A stretch of 64,000 bases of DNA from assembly GCA_023407575.1 (NCBI GenBank), contig JAEYLX010000026.1:571883-635882 (forward strand). Direction: 5' to 3'. The translations under genes were made by a program, and so were the position numbers. Positions 55,278-63,135 of the stretch are shown piece by piece. The stretch comes from Bacillota bacterium (GTDB lineage: Bacteria; Bacillota; Clostridia; Lachnospirales; Lachnospiraceae). Each line of letters begins with the position of its first letter. The first letter of the stretch is position 1. Under the pieces are notes generated by a model, which ran no database searches, was not told the DNA's origin, and worked only from the letters and a program-made list of their open reading frames with translations.

Positions 55278-55824
55278 TAATAAAAATGTCAACAGTAAGA
55301 CATATCAATATTTAGCAGATGCCTTTGGTGAAGAGCGTATTAAGCACAGATATGCAACTCTTTGGGATTATATGACGGAGTTTATACAGAGACATCATTA
55401 TGAAGATAATCTAATCATTTCAATCAATGCGCTCAATCAAATGATTATAGATTACTTTGTGGATATTGACCGCTTAAAGCAATTTCACGGAATGGACCGA
55501 ATTAGTACAACAAAGATTTATTCCTATACGGCATTTTGGCTAATTAAGCGTAAGCCTTTGATGATAGTGAAGGATAATATCGAGGATTATAATCTGACCT
55601 TTGCAAATGAACGCTTTGTAACTGGGTATTTATTGCGTTGTTTAAATAATGAAAGCATTAATACTTTAATACTTGATGAGAAGAAACCTGATTATATTGA
55701 TTTTGTGGATAATATGATGTATTTTTTACAGTACCGTGTAATTACAGCACAAGCAATCGAAACAATTTTATTTGCATTTAAAGCGGGGAAAGCAATTCAG
55801 TATTCCGAGGATTACCAGAACTAA
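55264..55824 (+). CDS. Third gene of the RelA/SpoT-domain operon, function unknown
   Basis: The product has 186 residues with the ATG at 55264, overlapping the previous gene by 14 bp, so translation is coupled. The protein is mainly helical with many aromatic residues (YQYLADAFGEERIKHRYATLWDYMTEFIQRHHYEDNL, DYFVDIDRLKQFHGMDRISTTKIYSYTAFWLIKRKP). There is no signal peptide or membrane segment. I do not recognise a family. The coupling argues that it acts with the two genes before it. Confidence 0.65.
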   Translation: MDNYSNKNVNSKTYQYLADAFGEERIKHRYATLWDYMTEFIQRHHYEDNLIISINALNQMIIDYFVDIDRLKQFHGMDRISTTKIYSYTAFWLIKRKPLMIVKDNIEDYNLTFANERFVTGYLLRCLNNESINTLILDEKKPDYIDFVDNMMYFLQYRVITAQAIETILFAFKAGKAIQYSEDYQN

Positions 55825-55908
55825 TTCAGTGCAAATGCATTTTGGCAATAATAAATTATGTGCCTGAGGCCCAGAGTGTACAGTGCCAAGAAAGATACGG
55901 TTACTTAT

Positions 55909-56808
55909 ATGAACATCAACCTTGAATATTATAAGATTTTTTATTATGTTGCAAAATCGGGTAGTTTTACTCAAGCAGGAGAGGAACTATGTATTTCTCA
56001 ACCTGCCGTGAGTCAGGCAATTAAATTATTAGAGACCAATTTAGGGAGTAAGCTTTTTCTTCGTATACCCAAAGGGGTGAAATTAACTCCCGAGGGAGAA
56101 ATGCTATATAACTACGTTCAAAGAGGGTATGAATACATACGCATGGGTGAGGTTAAGTTTCAGAAAATGCTGGATCTGGAGCAGGGTGAAATTCGTATTG
56201 GAGCAAGTGATATGACCTTGCAATTCTATTTATTACCTTATCTGGAAAGCTTTCATGAAAAATTCCCTAAAATAAAGGTTATCGTTACGAATGCTCCTAC
56301 TCCCGAGACGATTGATTACTTATATGAGGGCAAAATAGATTTTGGCATTGTAAGTGAACCCTTTGAGGCAAAGCCCGAGATTAAGATAACCAAGGTTAGA
56401 GAAATTCAGGACATCTTTGTGGCTGGCAGCAGATTTAAAGAGCTCCAAGGAACCACCTTACAATATAAGCAACTGGAAAGTCTGCCGATTATCTGTTTGG
56501 AGAATAATACAAGCACTAGAACCTATATAGATGAATTTTTAAAGAAAAATCAGGTAACCTTAAAACCAGAATTTGAGTTGGCGATGAGTGATATCATTGT
56601 AAAGTTTGCAGGAAGAAATCTTGGAATTGGTTGCGTGGTGAGTGACTTTGCCACAGAAGCTATGGCAGATGGAACTTTATTTGAACTTAAATTTGAGGAA
56701 CAGATACCAAGAAGAAACTTCTGCGTTATTACCGCAAGCAGTAACCCGGTATCTTCTGCAGCTAAGGAATTGCTTAAAATGTTGGGAATTGAACTAAAAC
56801 AATTATAA
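55909..56808 (+). CDS. LysR-family transcriptional regulator
   Basis: The product has 299 residues from the ATG at 55909, the usual LysR length; the frame is open to 55858, but that start would add an atypical 17-residue tail. The N-terminal winged helix is LEYYKIFYYVAKSGSFTQAGEELCISQPAVSQAIKLLETNLGSKLFLRI. The substrate-binding domain follows (EIRIGASDMTLQFYLLPYLESFHEKFPKIKVIV). No divergent neighbour gene suggests a target. Effector unknown. Confidence 0.9.
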   Translation: MNINLEYYKIFYYVAKSGSFTQAGEELCISQPAVSQAIKLLETNLGSKLFLRIPKGVKLTPEGEMLYNYVQRGYEYIRMGEVKFQKMLDLEQGEIRIGASDMTLQFYLLPYLESFHEKFPKIKVIVTNAPTPETIDYLYEGKIDFGIVSEPFEAKPEIKITKVREIQDIFVAGSRFKELQGTTLQYKQLESLPIICLENNTSTRTYIDEFLKKNQVTLKPEFELAMSDIIVKFAGRNLGIGCVVSDFATEAMADGTLFELKFEEQIPRRNFCVITASSNPVSSAAKELLKMLGIELKQL

Positions 56809-56922
56809 GATGAAAGAAGAATATGCAATCTTTTTAAGTGGATACAATAAACGATGAAGGAATAATCTATCTTTAATTATAAGATGGATTTAATAGAAGG
56901 AATACAAGGAGTGTAAAGAGAA

Positions 56923-57369
56923 ATGGAGAACAACATGCAGAATATAAGAATAAAATATATGAGTGATAAGGTTGAAAAATTAAGATATATTGATCATAAA
57001 TCGGATTGGATTGATCTAAGAGCATCAGAAACGATAGAAATGAAGGCAGGCGAATTTCGATTAATACCCCTGGGAATTGCAATGGAATTACCAATGGGAT
57101 ATGAGGCACATGTTGTTCCAAGAAGCAGTACTTTTAAGAATTTTGGAATTTTACAGACCAATTCCATGGGAATTATTGATGAAACCTATTGCGGAGACAA
57201 TGACCAATGGTTCTTTCCAGCCTTGGCAATGAGAGATACAATCATTCAGGTGAATGATCGTATCTGCCAGTTTCGAATTGTAGAGCATCAACCAAGGATT
57301 GAGTTTATTGAAGCTGATTCCCTGGGAAATAAGGACCGTGGAGGTCATGGTAGCACTGGGAAGCAGTAA
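56923..57369 (+). CDS. dut: dUTP diphosphatase
   Basis: Dut hydrolyses dUTP to dUMP and keeps uracil out of DNA. The 148-residue trimeric-type enzyme has the motifs in order: IDLRASE, VVPRSSTFKNFG, GIIDETYCGDNDQW (catalytic Asp), RICQFRIVEH and the C-terminal RGGHGSTGK arm. The arm has GHGSTG where most have GFGSTG, a mild variation in the residue that stacks on the uracil. AGGAG lies about 11 bases upstream. The zinc-phospholipase-like gene follows after 19 bp. Confidence 0.93.
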   Translation: MENNMQNIRIKYMSDKVEKLRYIDHKSDWIDLRASETIEMKAGEFRLIPLGIAMELPMGYEAHVVPRSSTFKNFGILQTNSMGIIDETYCGDNDQWFFPALAMRDTIIQVNDRICQFRIVEHQPRIEFIEADSLGNKDRGGHGSTGKQ

Positions 57370-57388
57370 TTCAGAGGACGGAGAGTAT

Positions 57389-58087
57389 ATGGCTGGAGTA
57401 ATAACGCATCTTGTTGTGGCAGATGAGATGCTAAAGTCTCTTCCTGAAGGGACGATTAATCAAAAGGGGTTATTCTATCTAGGTTCCTTTGCACCGGATG
57501 CGGTCCATGCAAGGGAAAACTATATTAGAGCATATAAGAAACACTCCCATTTTCGGGATGATATTTTAGACAGTGATTTTGAACTGGAAGAAAACTATGC
57601 AATTTATAAAAAGAGACTGATTGATTTCATAATAAGACATCAAGATTATAATAATCCTCTGATAGACTTGTATCGAGGATATGTGGTGCATATTCTTACG
57701 GACGAATTATTTATGTTATCCATACGAAATGAGTTTTCTAAATCATTGAAAGAGGTTGGGATAGAGCAAAGCAATCCCCTGTTTTATGAGACCATTGTGA
57801 CGGATTTACATCGAAATGATATGTTGTTAGTAAACCAGTATGATAGAATGAAGGATATAAAAATAATACTGGAGCAGGCAGCTGTTTATCCAGTGGAGGA
57901 TTATATCAGTGAGCAGGAGCTTAGTATTAGCATAGAATGGCTTTTACAACAGCATTTTTATACGCCAATGGAAAGCCTACAGCCTGTTTACATTTCCTCA
58001 CAGAGAATGCAGGAGTTTATTAAATATTCTACCAGCGAAATAATAAACAGGCTTTCTGGAAGTGGTGCTTTGCCAAAAATGTTATAA
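57389..58087 (+). CDS. Zinc-dependent phospholipase-C-like protein
   Basis: The product has 232 residues; GACGGAG precedes the ATG at 57389, and the longer frame inside dut is rejected. THLVVADEMLK, FYLGSFAPDAVHAR, KKHSHFRD and YRGYVVHILTDELF give the spaced His and Asp residues of the zinc-dependent PLC/S1-P1 nuclease fold (PF00882). Intracellular members without a signal peptide, as here, are common in clostridia and uncharacterised. It is probably co-transcribed with dut. Confidence 0.75.
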   Translation: MAGVITHLVVADEMLKSLPEGTINQKGLFYLGSFAPDAVHARENYIRAYKKHSHFRDDILDSDFELEENYAIYKKRLIDFIIRHQDYNNPLIDLYRGYVVHILTDELFMLSIRNEFSKSLKEVGIEQSNPLFYETIVTDLHRNDMLLVNQYDRMKDIKIILEQAAVYPVEDYISEQELSISIEWLLQQHFYTPMESLQPVYISSQRMQEFIKYSTSEIINRLSGSGALPKML

Positions 58088-58168
58088 TACAAAAAATCAT
58101 AAATAACTTGTAGCTATTGCAATTTATAGCTACTGTGGTCTAACAGTCTTACAGACAGGTAAAACCAA

Positions 58169-58552
58169 CTATTCTACAATCTCAATTTGATTACCATCAG
58201 GATCTAAAACACAACTTTCATAATAACCATCACCGGTAGTTCGAGGCTTACTTACTACTGTATAACCGTCCTTCTCCAGTTGGGCGGTTAGAGAATCTAC
58301 GTTGTCTTTGCTTCCAGCACTAAAGGCAATGTGGATATAGCCAGTTTGAAAGGGAACTCGTGTTAATTCCTCGAGCTGCGGTCTGGTCATTAATTCTAAG
58401 CGTGTACTGTCTTCAAAAGACAAAAAATATGTGCGGAGTCCGGTGGTTTTATTGTGGTAACCCTCGTTAGAGGCAGCATTAAAATATTTCATATAAAAAG
58501 ATCTCATACGTTCCAAGTCCTTGGTATATAGTGCAAGGTGGTTAATTCTCAT
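58169..58552 (-). CDS. Glyoxalase/VOC-fold protein
   Basis: The product has 127 residues. MRINHLALYTKDLERMRSFYMKYF at the start, TGYIHIAFSAGSKDNVDSLTAQLEKDGY in the middle and YYESCVLDPDGNQIEIVE at the end show the paired modules of the vicinal oxygen chelate fold with His, His and Glu as metal ligands. Substrate unknown. The gene faces away from fosX, another VOC protein, but the two are only distantly alike. Confidence 0.8.
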   Translation of the reverse strand: MRINHLALYTKDLERMRSFYMKYFNAASNEGYHNKTTGLRTYFLSFEDSTRLELMTRPQLEELTRVPFQTGYIHIAFSAGSKDNVDSLTAQLEKDGYTVVSKPRTTGDGYYESCVLDPDGNQIEIVE

Positions 58553-58639
58553 AAGTGTTCTCCTATATTCTGTTCTATTTATAAAACTATATTAATTTCA
58601 AACTTATAACTCCATTGTATGCATAATAATATTAACATA

Positions 58640-58865
58640 AGGCTTAGATATAATTCTGCTGTTGCAGCCTCATTTTGCTTTCTTAATAGCATAGGCTTAA
58701 AGATTGTTGGTATCTTGTTGCTCTGGTTGGTATTCATAAGCAAGCTTGTAATACCTCATTTCGCTTTCATTATATCATAGGCATAAAACTTATTTATGAT
58801 CTTGTTGCTCCAATCGGATTATTCAAGCAAGCTTGATAATCCTCACTACGCTTTCATTATATCAT
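58640..58865. repeat. Imperfect tandem repeats with compensated hairpins
   Basis: A unit of about 85-95 bp occurs twice, with a fragment of a third. Shared blocks are tcttgttgctc, aagcaagctt and cgctttcattatatcat. Each full unit contains a hairpin around aagcaagctt, with outer arms ggtatt/aatacc in the first and ggattat/ataatcc in the second. The arms differ in sequence but both pair, so pairing seems conserved. Confidence 0.6.
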
Positions 58866-58922
58866 GCTATAGAATATTTACGGGAGGTATTTTAAACACA
58901 TTACAAGAAAAATAGGAGTCCA

Positions 58923-59333
58923 ATGATTGAAGGAGTAAGTCATATAACTTTTATTGTGAGAGATCTTGATAAAACCACACATTTATTTAAAAGTCTATTA
59001 GATGCGAAAGAAGTTTACGATAGTGGAGAGAAAACTCATTCTTTATATAAAGAGCGGTTTTTTCTAATTGGAGACCAATGGATTGCAGTTATGGAAGATG
59101 CAAATATAATTAATCGAACCTATCATCATGTAGCCTTTAAGATAAAAGATTCAGATGTAGACAACTATTTAGAAAAAATAAAAGAGCTAAGTTTAGAATT
59201 AAAGGCTTCAAGAGCAAGGATACCAGGAGAGGGATATTCTATCTACTTTTATGACTATGACAATAATTTGTTTGAACTACATACAGAAACTTTAGAGGAA
59301 AGGTTATCTACTTATTCAAAACTGGAAAATTGA
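58923..59333 (+). CDS. fosX: Fosfomycin resistance hydrolase FosX
   Basis: FosX opens the epoxide of fosfomycin with water, using Mn2+. The 136-residue VOC protein begins MIEGVSHITFIVRDLDK. It has the metal ligands H7, H69 (RTYHHVAF) and E118 (NNLFELH), and the general base E44 (YKERFF), which separates FosX from the thiol transferases FosA and FosB. The signature GEGYSIYFYDYDN is also present. AGGAG lies 6 bases before the ATG. This gene is probably part of the intrinsic chromosome; no mobile element is adjacent. Confidence 0.9.
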   Translation: MIEGVSHITFIVRDLDKTTHLFKSLLDAKEVYDSGEKTHSLYKERFFLIGDQWIAVMEDANIINRTYHHVAFKIKDSDVDNYLEKIKELSLELKASRARIPGEGYSIYFYDYDNNLFELHTETLEERLSTYSKLEN

Positions 59334-59371
59334 GATAAGCCCTTGTTATATATGTTATAATTAATATTGAT

Positions 59372-59400
59372 TTTACTTATGTAGATAATTGCATTATACT
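59372..59400 (+). promoter_or_regulatory. Possible purA promoter
   Basis: TTTACT (59372-59377), 17-bp spacing, TATACT (59395-59400), about 80 bp before the purA start. Confidence 0.45.
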
Positions 59401-59477
59401 TGGTAAGTAATTGGAGATATTAATTGGATGAGGTGCTAAGTCACTAATCCATCATATGATTCAAGGAGGATTTCACT

Positions 59478-60758
59478 ATGGTTAAAGCAATTGTTGGCGC
59501 TAATTGGGGCGACGAGGGAAAAGGCAAGATTACGGACATGCTAGGACAAGAAACAGATATCATTGTAAGATATCAGGGTGGAAGCAATGCAGGACATACA
59601 ATTATTAATGAATATGGAAAGTTCGCACTGCATTTATTGCCCTCCGGTGTTTTTTATAAACATACCACTTGTGTTATTGGTAACGGTGTAGCACTTAATA
59701 TCCCCTACCTGGTGAAAGAGATTAATTCTATTGTTGAACGTGGTGTTCCAACACCTAAGATTTTAGTATCAGACAGGGCGCAGATTATGATGCCTTATCA
59801 TATATTATTTGACCAGTACGAAGAAGAAAGACTGGGTGGTAAATCCTTTGGTTCCACCAAATCAGGAATTGCACCTTTTTATTCTGATAAATATGCAAAG
59901 ATTGGTTTCCAGGTTTCTGAATTATTTGATGACGAAGTTTTAAAGGACAAGATTGCAACCGTATGTGAGCTTAAAAATGTAATTCTGGAGCATTTATATC
60001 ACAAACCTGCAATTAATGAAGAAGAATTATACAATACCCTTGTGGAATATAGAAATATGGTAGCACCTTATGTATGTGATGTATCTGCATATCTTCATGA
60101 GGCAATAAAAGCAGGAAAGAACATCCTATTAGAAGGCCAGCTAGGAGCTTTAAAAGATCCTGACTTTGGTATTTACCCAATGGTAACCTCCTCCTCTACG
60201 TTAGCTGCTTATGGTGCAATTGGCGCGGGTATCCCTCCTTATGAAATTAAGAGTATAGTAACAGTTGTTAAAGCATATTCCAGTGCTGTTGGTGCAGGTG
60301 AGTTTGTTAGTGAAATCTTTGGTGAGGAAGCGGATGAGCTAAGAAGACGCGGCGGTGATGGTGGTGAGTACGGTGCAACCACTGGTAGACCTAGACGTAT
60401 GGGCTGGTTTGATGCAGTAGCTTCCCGTTATGGATGTAGAATGCAGGGAGCAACCGAGGTTGCATTTACTGTTCTTGATGTTCTTGGATACCTCGAGGTA
60501 CTTCCAGTATGTGTGGGATATGAGATTGACGGCGTTGTTACAAAGGATTTCCCTGCCACTGTAAAGCTTGCAAAAGCAAAACCGGTATATGAATATTTAC
60601 CTGGCTGGAAGCAAGAAATCAAAGGAATAACAAACTATGAAGAGCTTCCAGAGAATTGTAGAAAGTATATTGAATTCATTGAGAAAGAGTTGGAAGTACC
60701 TGTTACTCTAATCTCCAATGGACCAGGAAGAAATGACATTATAAAAAGAAATATTTAA
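59478..60758 (+). CDS. purA: Adenylosuccinate synthetase
   Basis: PurA joins IMP and aspartate using GTP, the committed step to AMP. The 426-residue protein begins VKAIVGANWGDEGKGKITDML with the GTP loop and catalytic Asp. It continues with the signature RYQGGSNAGHTI, VTSSSTLAAYGAIGAGI and GATTGRPRRMGWFD. AAGGAGG lies 8 bases before the ATG. It stands apart from purC, purF and purB 11 kb upstream, so control is separate. Confidence 0.97.
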   Translation: MVKAIVGANWGDEGKGKITDMLGQETDIIVRYQGGSNAGHTIINEYGKFALHLLPSGVFYKHTTCVIGNGVALNIPYLVKEINSIVERGVPTPKILVSDRAQIMMPYHILFDQYEEERLGGKSFGSTKSGIAPFYSDKYAKIGFQVSELFDDEVLKDKIATVCELKNVILEHLYHKPAINEEELYNTLVEYRNMVAPYVCDVSAYLHEAIKAGKNILLEGQLGALKDPDFGIYPMVTSSSTLAAYGAIGAGIPPYEIKSIVTVVKAYSSAVGAGEFVSEIFGEEADELRRRGGDGGEYGATTGRPRRMGWFDAVASRYGCRMQGATEVAFTVLDVLGYLEVLPVCVGYEIDGVVTKDFPATVKLAKAKPVYEYLPGWKQEIKGITNYEELPENCRKYIEFIEKELEVPVTLISNGPGRNDIIKRNI

Positions 60759-61093
60759 TTAAGTATTAGAGTTTTATAATTATAGTTAGAAGGCTGAATC
60801 TTTTAGAGGATTCAGCCTTTTAATATATAAGATAATCTAAGTGTAAAAAATAAAAGGCTGCTAAGTTTATATAGAGATAGAAGAATCTAGTTTTTCTTGT
60901 ACTTTGTTGGACTTAAGTTATTCCTTACACTTGCTAGACATTTTAAAGCCCATATGTTACGATAATCAAGCAAAAGATAGGAAAATTAATTTATTTGTAA
61001 TAATGATTCGGTAGGATTACTTGTGAATTAAATGGATGTCGTGTTTATTAAAACTAATCATAAATTACAATGGATATAGAGAGGTTTACGTTC
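60759..61093. other. Intergenic region between purA and the ABC-F gene
   Basis: After the purA terminator at 60790-60821 it is AT-rich. I see no leader peptide of the kind that precedes antibiotic-induced ABC-F genes, and no clear promoter. Confidence 0.4.
60790..60822 (+). terminator. purA terminator
   Basis: An 11-bp stem (aaggctgaatc with gattcagcctt) and an 8-base loop, followed by TTTAAT. Confidence 0.85.
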
Positions 61094-62917
61094 ATGAATT
61101 TATTAACGATAGAAAATATGAGCAAAAGTTATACAGAAAGAATGCTGTTTGACCAGGTATCCCTGGGAATTAATGAGGGTGAGAAGATTGGTGTAATTGG
61201 CATAAATGGCACGGGTAAGTCAACCTTACTTAAGATGATTGCTGGACTAGAGGAACCGGATATCGGAACGATAACCAGAGGTAAGAAGGTGAGGATAGGT
61301 TATCTGTCTCAAACACCAGCCTTTGAAGAAGGTCTTAGCATCTTACAAAATGTAGTATTGAATCAAAAAGCGGAAGAGGAATATCATAACTTAGAAGGGG
61401 AGGCAACCGCCATGCTGATAAAGCTGGGTATTAGCGATGTTCATGCTGAGCCAAGACTCTTATCAGGCGGGCAAAAGAAAAGAGTTGCCTTAGTGCGCAC
61501 TTTACTAACCCCTGCAGAAATCTTAGTTTTAGATGAACCTACCAATCACCTTGATAATGAGATGACAGAATGGCTGGAAGAATATTTAACAAAATATCGT
61601 GGTGCTTTTATTATGGTAACTCATGACCGCTATTTCCTTGATAAAGTAACCAACAAGATAGTGGAAATTGATAAAGGTGCAATCTATTCCTATACTGCAA
61701 ATTACTCAAAGTTCTTAGAACTAAAAGCCGAGCGAGAAGATATGATGATGGCGACGGAACGAAAGGCAAAGAGTCTTTTTCGCATGGAGCTGGAGTGGAT
61801 GCAACGTGGAGCAAGAGCCCGTTCCACTAAGCAGAAGGCGCATATCCAGCGTTTTGAGGAATTACGTGATAGGAAAGTAATTGAAACCGATGGTAAGGTA
61901 GAAATTAATGCTCTTTCCTCCCGAATGGGTAAGAAGACCATAGAGTTATCCAATGTAAGCAAAGGCTTTGGAGATAAGAAGCTAATAAACGACTTTACGT
62001 ATATACTCCTTCCCGGAGATAGAATTGGTATTATCGGAGCCAATGGGTGTGGTAAGTCCACCTTACTCAATATTCTTACAGGCATGCTGGAACCCGATAG
62101 TGGTACTATAGAGACAGGTACAACGATTAAGCTTGGGTATTTTTCACAGGAAAATGAGTATATGGATGAATCCTTAAAGGTCATTGATTATATTAAAGAT
62201 ACCGCAGAATATATTAAAACCACCGAAGGAACAATAACAGCTTCCCAGATGTGTGAGAAGTTCTTGTTTATCAGTTCCATGCAATATACACAGATTGCTA
62301 AGCTCTCCGGTGGTGAGAAGAGAAGACTATATCTGCTCAAAGTTTTAATGGAAGCACCCAATGTACTGATTCTGGATGAGCCTACCAATGATTTGGATAT
62401 TCAGACCTTGACAATTCTTGAAGATTATCTGGATTCCTTTGCTGGAATTGTTGTTACGGTTTCCCATGATAGATATTTCCTGGATAAGATTGCAACCCGT
62501 ATCTTTTCCTTTGAAAATGGTTCAATTCATCAGTATGAAGGTAACTTTTCAGATTATAAAGAAGCCAAACTCCTTAGAAATGAGTCGGCAACAGGGAAGG
62601 CACAGGTGGCAACCGATTTGGCAGAGGAACAAAAATCAGCTAGTGTAGCAACCTGGAAGCAGAAGAGTAATAAGCTTAAATTTACCTATCAAGAGCAAAG
62701 AGAGTTTGATACCATTGATGAGGTAATAGCTGATTTAGAAAAGAAAATAGAAGAGACAGAAGTGGCTATTGGAAAGGCTTCTACAGATTACTCCAAGTTG
62801 AATGAACTAATGAAGCAGAAAGAAGATTTGGAAAAGTCTTTGGAAGAGAAAATGGACCGTTGGGTATATCTGAATGATTTGGCGGAACAAATCGAAGAAG
62901 CAAAGAATGAAAAATAA
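61094..62917 (+). CDS. ABC-F ATPase, Uup-like
   Basis: The product has 607 residues from the ATG at 61094 (GAGAGG upstream). It has two ABC cassettes without membrane segments: Walker A GINGTGKST and GANGCGKST, signatures LSGGQKKR and LSGGEKRR, Walker B LVLDEPTNHLD and LILDEPTNDLD. A charged linker lies between them (EWMQRGARARSTKQKAHIQRF). The last 80 residues form an alpha-helical coiled coil beginning KLKFTYQEQREFDTIDEVI, typical of the Uup C-terminal domain, which binds nucleic acid. ABC-F proteins act on the ribosome. The tail argues for a housekeeping role rather than antibiotic protection. Confidence 0.9.
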   Translation: MNLLTIENMSKSYTERMLFDQVSLGINEGEKIGVIGINGTGKSTLLKMIAGLEEPDIGTITRGKKVRIGYLSQTPAFEEGLSILQNVVLNQKAEEEYHNLEGEATAMLIKLGISDVHAEPRLLSGGQKKRVALVRTLLTPAEILVLDEPTNHLDNEMTEWLEEYLTKYRGAFIMVTHDRYFLDKVTNKIVEIDKGAIYSYTANYSKFLELKAEREDMMMATERKAKSLFRMELEWMQRGARARSTKQKAHIQRFEELRDRKVIETDGKVEINALSSRMGKKTIELSNVSKGFGDKKLINDFTYILLPGDRIGIIGANGCGKSTLLNILTGMLEPDSGTIETGTTIKLGYFSQENEYMDESLKVIDYIKDTAEYIKTTEGTITASQMCEKFLFISSMQYTQIAKLSGGEKRRLYLLKVLMEAPNVLILDEPTNDLDIQTLTILEDYLDSFAGIVVTVSHDRYFLDKIATRIFSFENGSIHQYEGNFSDYKEAKLLRNESATGKAQVATDLAEEQKSASVATWKQKSNKLKFTYQEQREFDTIDEVIADLEKKIEETEVAIGKASTDYSKLNELMKQKEDLEKSLEEKMDRWVYLNDLAEQIEEAKNEK

Positions 62918-63135
62918 AAGGTAGTTAGATTACAAAGATTAAAATTGCTGTTGATTCAAAAGTATTTGGAATTAATATGAGGCTACTAGCTACCACGAAA
63001 GTGTAATAGTTACTTTGTTCACAGTTAAACTATAATGTTTGTTGGACAAAATTATGATTTAAAAGTAAAATAATAGTAATTGATGTTTTATTACAGGTAT
63101 TTGCATACTATTAAATTAATATAGGAGTAAGCCTC

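Noticed and set aside
61702..62184. 160-codon ORF antisense to the ABC-F gene
   Set aside because: It is antisense to the linker and second cassette of a clear ABC-F protein, and no ribosome site is seen.
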